From the NCBI GenBank assembly GCA_965651255.1, contig CBFGRU010000174.1, positions 1 to 6,723 of the forward strand: 6,723 nt of DNA, read 5' to 3'. The notes beneath the pieces were generated by a model. The model was not told the origin of the DNA and made no database searches. It saw only the letters and a program-made list of their open reading frames with translations. This stretch comes from CBFGRU01 sp965651255 (GTDB lineage: Bacteria; Planctomycetota; Phycisphaerae; Phycisphaerales; SM1A02). The position numbers and the translations under genes are program-made. Positions 5,344 through 6,723 of this stretch are shown here, piece by piece (positions within the stretch are counted from its first letter, which is position 1; each line of letters opens with the position of its first letter).

Positions 5344-6402
5344 ATGCCAAGGACGGAACAGAAGTCGCGGCGTCGCCTCGGCCGAGGGCTGGGGAGTCTC
5401 CTCGGGTCGGCAGTGCCGGTCGAAGTGCCTGCCAGTGAGGTTGCGAAGAAGGAACCGGCTACACACTCGGCGATGTCCCCCGCCGAGTTCGGGACGCCGG
5501 TCCCAGCGACTGCAGTCGAGGAACCGGTATCAGTCGAGACATCATCAGCAAGCGTTTCACGTGAAACAGTGGCCGAGGCGGAGTTGACGGGAACGCAGGT
5601 GCGCCTTCTGCCGGTCGGGAAGATTCGGCCGAATCAGCACCAGCCCCGTCAGGCGTTCGATGAGCAGGCGCTCGAGCAGTTGGCAGCATCCATTCGCGAG
5701 AACGGGGTGATGCAGCCGATTCTCGTTCGTCCCTCATCATCAGGATCGTTTGAGCTGATTGCCGGTGAGCGCCGCTGGCGGGCTGCCCAGCGAGTTCCGC
5801 TGGAACGGATCCCGGCGATCGTGCGCGAGGTCGATGACCAGACCGCCGCGGAATGGGCTCTGATCGAGAATCTGCAACGCGAGGACCTGAATCCGATCGA
5901 ACGCGCAGAGGCGTTTCGCCAATTGGTCGATCGCTTCGGTCTGACTCATCAGACGCTGGCTGAGCGAGTCGGGCTCGATCGATCATCCGTATCGAACCTG
6001 CTGCGATTGAACGATCTCGATGCGGAAAGCAAGGCAGCGGTCCGAAGCGGGGCACTGGGGTTGGGGCACGCCCGCTCGTTACTAGTAATTACTAACAAAG
6101 AGGCACGGCAGGCCCTCTGCCGGGAGGCGGTGCGCCGTCAGTGGTCGGTGCGCGAGCTGGAGCGCAAGGTTCGTGCGCTCAACTCCGCCACGTTGGAAAG
6201 TCGCGCCAGTGGGAATGGTTCGTCCACCGCTGGAGTCAACGCGCACCTTGCGGATCTTGAGAAGCAGCTCAGCGCGCACCTGGGCACGCGCGTGCAGGTG
6301 GTCCGGGGGAAGAAGAAGGGCAGCGGCAAGCTGATGATCGAGTTCTACGACCTCGATCAGTTCGAAGGAATCATGAGCCGGCTTGGATATAAGAACGAAT
6401 GA
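5344..6402 (+). CDS. parB: Chromosome partitioning protein ParB
   Basis: A CTP-dependent DNA clamp that loads at parS, spreads along DNA and guides origin segregation with ParA and SMC. The 352-residue protein starts MPRTEQKSRR and then has the ParA-contacting motif LGRGLGSLLG (12-21). A long, probably disordered linker (22-84) follows. The CTP-binding N domain (about 86-180) shows QPRQAFDE, GERRWRAA (141-148) and ENLQRE (175-180). The helix-turn-helix DNA-binding part is about 200-222 (LTHQTLAERVG...SSVSNLLRL), with GHAR at 241-244. A second linker leads to the C-terminal dimerisation domain (about 304-350). All hallmark motifs are present. The linker codons 70-75 contain parS site 3. Residues 246-250 use a cluster of codons unlike the rest. 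parA is not adjacent. The start is set by the Shine-Dalgarno at 5329-5336. Confidence 0.97.
   Translation: MPRTEQKSRRRLGRGLGSLLGSAVPVEVPASEVAKKEPATHSAMSPAEFGTPVPATAVEEPVSVETSSASVSRETVAEAELTGTQVRLLPVGKIRPNQHQPRQAFDEQALEQLAASIRENGVMQPILVRPSSSGSFELIAGERRWRAAQRVPLERIPAIVREVDDQTAAEWALIENLQREDLNPIERAEAFRQLVDRFGLTHQTLAERVGLDRSSVSNLLRLNDLDAESKAAVRSGALGLGHARSLLVITNKEARQALCREAVRRQWSVRELERKVRALNSATLESRASGNGSSTAGVNAHLADLEKQLSAHLGTRVQVVRGKKKGSGKLMIEFYDLDQFEGIMSRLGYKNE
5553..5568. promoter_or_regulatory. parS site 3, inside parB (15 of 16)
   Basis: CGTTTCACGTGAAACA differs from the parS consensus only at the first base. It lies in the parB coding sequence, read in frame as SVSRET at residues 70-75, within the flexible linker where protein sequence is free to vary. 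parS sites within par genes are common and mark origin-proximal loci. Confidence 0.92.
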
Positions 6403-6425
6403 AGAACGGGATCAGTGAATCATCC

Positions 6426-6450
6426 TCCGCTCCGGGTTCCGGCGGGCGGA
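6426..6450. terminator. Weak hairpin after parB, possible terminator
   Basis: TCCGC (6426-6430) can pair with GCGGA (6446-6450) and CCGG (6432-6435) with CCGG (6439-6442), around a GTT loop, with an unequal internal bulge. It begins 24 bases after the parB stop. There is no U-tract, so intrinsic termination is doubtful; this could simply be GC-rich spacer. Confidence 0.25.
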
Positions 6451-6460
6451 TCGGCTGGAA

Positions 6461-6489
6461 TTGCTCTTCATTACAAGTATGACTATGCT
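6461..6489 (+). promoter_or_regulatory. Candidate sigma70 promoter for the gene at 6547
   Basis: TTGCTC (6461-6466) and TATGCT (6484-6489) are separated by 17 bases. Each matches its consensus hexamer at four of six positions. Initiation would fall near 6496, directly before the inverted repeat at 6499-6519. It supports the downstream gene having its own promoter instead of relying on parB. Confidence 0.4.
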
Positions 6490-6498
6490 GGACGCATG

Positions 6499-6519
6499 GG
6501 CAATGTTTGTAACATTGCC
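6499..6519. promoter_or_regulatory. Perfect 9-bp inverted repeat in the leader, candidate operator or RNA hairpin
   Basis: GGCAATGTT (6499-6507) is mirrored exactly by AACATTGCC (6511-6519) around TGT. It lies just downstream of the candidate promoter and 17 bases before the ribosome site. It could be a dimeric regulator site at the transcription start or a hairpin in the 5' leader. No U-run follows, so terminator function is unlikely. Confidence 0.5.
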
Positions 6520-6546
6520 GTCCCGACGGAGAAATGAGGTTTGTCC

Positions 6547-6723
6547 ATGGCTCGAAAGCGACGAAAGAGAAAGAAGACGATGGCCAAGAGTTCCGCGGTT
6601 GATGGGCGTTCGCGGAAGGGGCGCCTGGCAACAATGTCCACCGCAGATTTGCGTGCGGAGCTTGAGCGCCGGCGGTCTGCAGCTCAATCGTTAGTTGCGC
6701 GGCGAGATCAGCTTGCCGCGGAA
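6547..6723 (+). CDS. Basic coiled-coil protein, N-terminal fragment cut by window end
   Basis: The first 59 codons are open to the last base, with no stop seen. The N-terminus is strongly basic (MARKRRKRKK, followed by further Lys and Arg up to about residue 26). From about residue 31 it becomes a charged amphipathic helix of the form TADLRAELERRR...ARRDQLAAE, typical of a coiled coil. The ATG has a Shine-Dalgarno-like GAGG at 6536-6539, seven bases upstream. The gene follows parB by 144 bases with its own promoter-like sequence. I do not recognise a named family, though basic-tail plus ELxRR/RDxL helix proteins are, from memory, common in Planctomycetota. The tail suggests nucleic-acid or ribosome contact, which is inference only. 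Confidence 0.7.
   Translation, partial: MARKRRKRKKTMAKSSAVDGRSRKGRLATMSTADLRAELERRRSAAQSLVARRDQLAAE

Noticed and set aside
5459..6055. 198-residue minus-strand open frame
   Set aside because: It is antisense to parB, is Arg/Ser/Pro-rich as expected from a shadow, and has no family features.
6461..6694. 77-residue plus-strand frame overlapping the gene at 6547
   Set aside because: It is in a different frame from the basic coiled-coil gene, starts without a ribosome site, and includes the promoter-like region.
1..6723. CRISPR array, insertion sequence, tRNA or rRNA
   Set aside because: I looked for regularly spaced repeats, terminal inverted repeats with a transposase, and cloverleaf or rRNA-like stretches, and saw none.

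Overview
The window looks like the end of a draft or metagenome-assembled contig from a GC-rich bacterium. Its first 38 bases are Illumina adapter rather than genome. The genes suggest a planctomycete-like lineage: a MoxR AAA+ ATPase, a short DUF721/DciA-type protein, a ParB, and a very basic coiled-coil protein of a sort I associate with Planctomycetota. This placement is weak, because no rRNA or lineage marker is present. No mobile element, CRISPR array, tRNA or rRNA was seen.

Layout: bases 1-140 hold adapter plus a gene-free tail. mutM (formamidopyrimidine-DNA glycosylase) runs leftward from a GTG at 1028 and is divergent from a moxR-family ATPase (1163-2236). moxR converges on a leftward two-gene unit, a DciA-like DUF721 protein (2892-2500) coupled by an ATGA overlap to a 69-residue membrane protein (2503-2294). 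A perfect hairpin lies at the moxR/membrane-gene boundary. An ABC importer ATPase (2954-4024) is divergent from the DciA-like gene. It converges on a soluble histidine kinase read leftward (4906-4094).

The most informative part is 4907-6402. A 437-base gene-free spacer holds an AT-rich island with a 29-bp dyad, one perfect parS and one degenerate parS. parB follows, with a third near-perfect parS inside its own coding sequence. The region is therefore a chromosome-partition locus and probably lies near the replication origin, although parA is not adjacent. After parB, a promoter-like sequence and a perfect 9-bp inverted repeat precede a basic protein gene cut by the window end.

Themes are DNA repair (MutM), replication and segregation (DciA-like, ParB/parS), and several genes without their usual partners: MoxR without DUF58, an ABC ATPase without permeases, a kinase without a response regulator, and ParB without ParA. 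No gene set here amounts to a clearly new multi-gene system. The parS cluster and the dyad beside it are the best leads.
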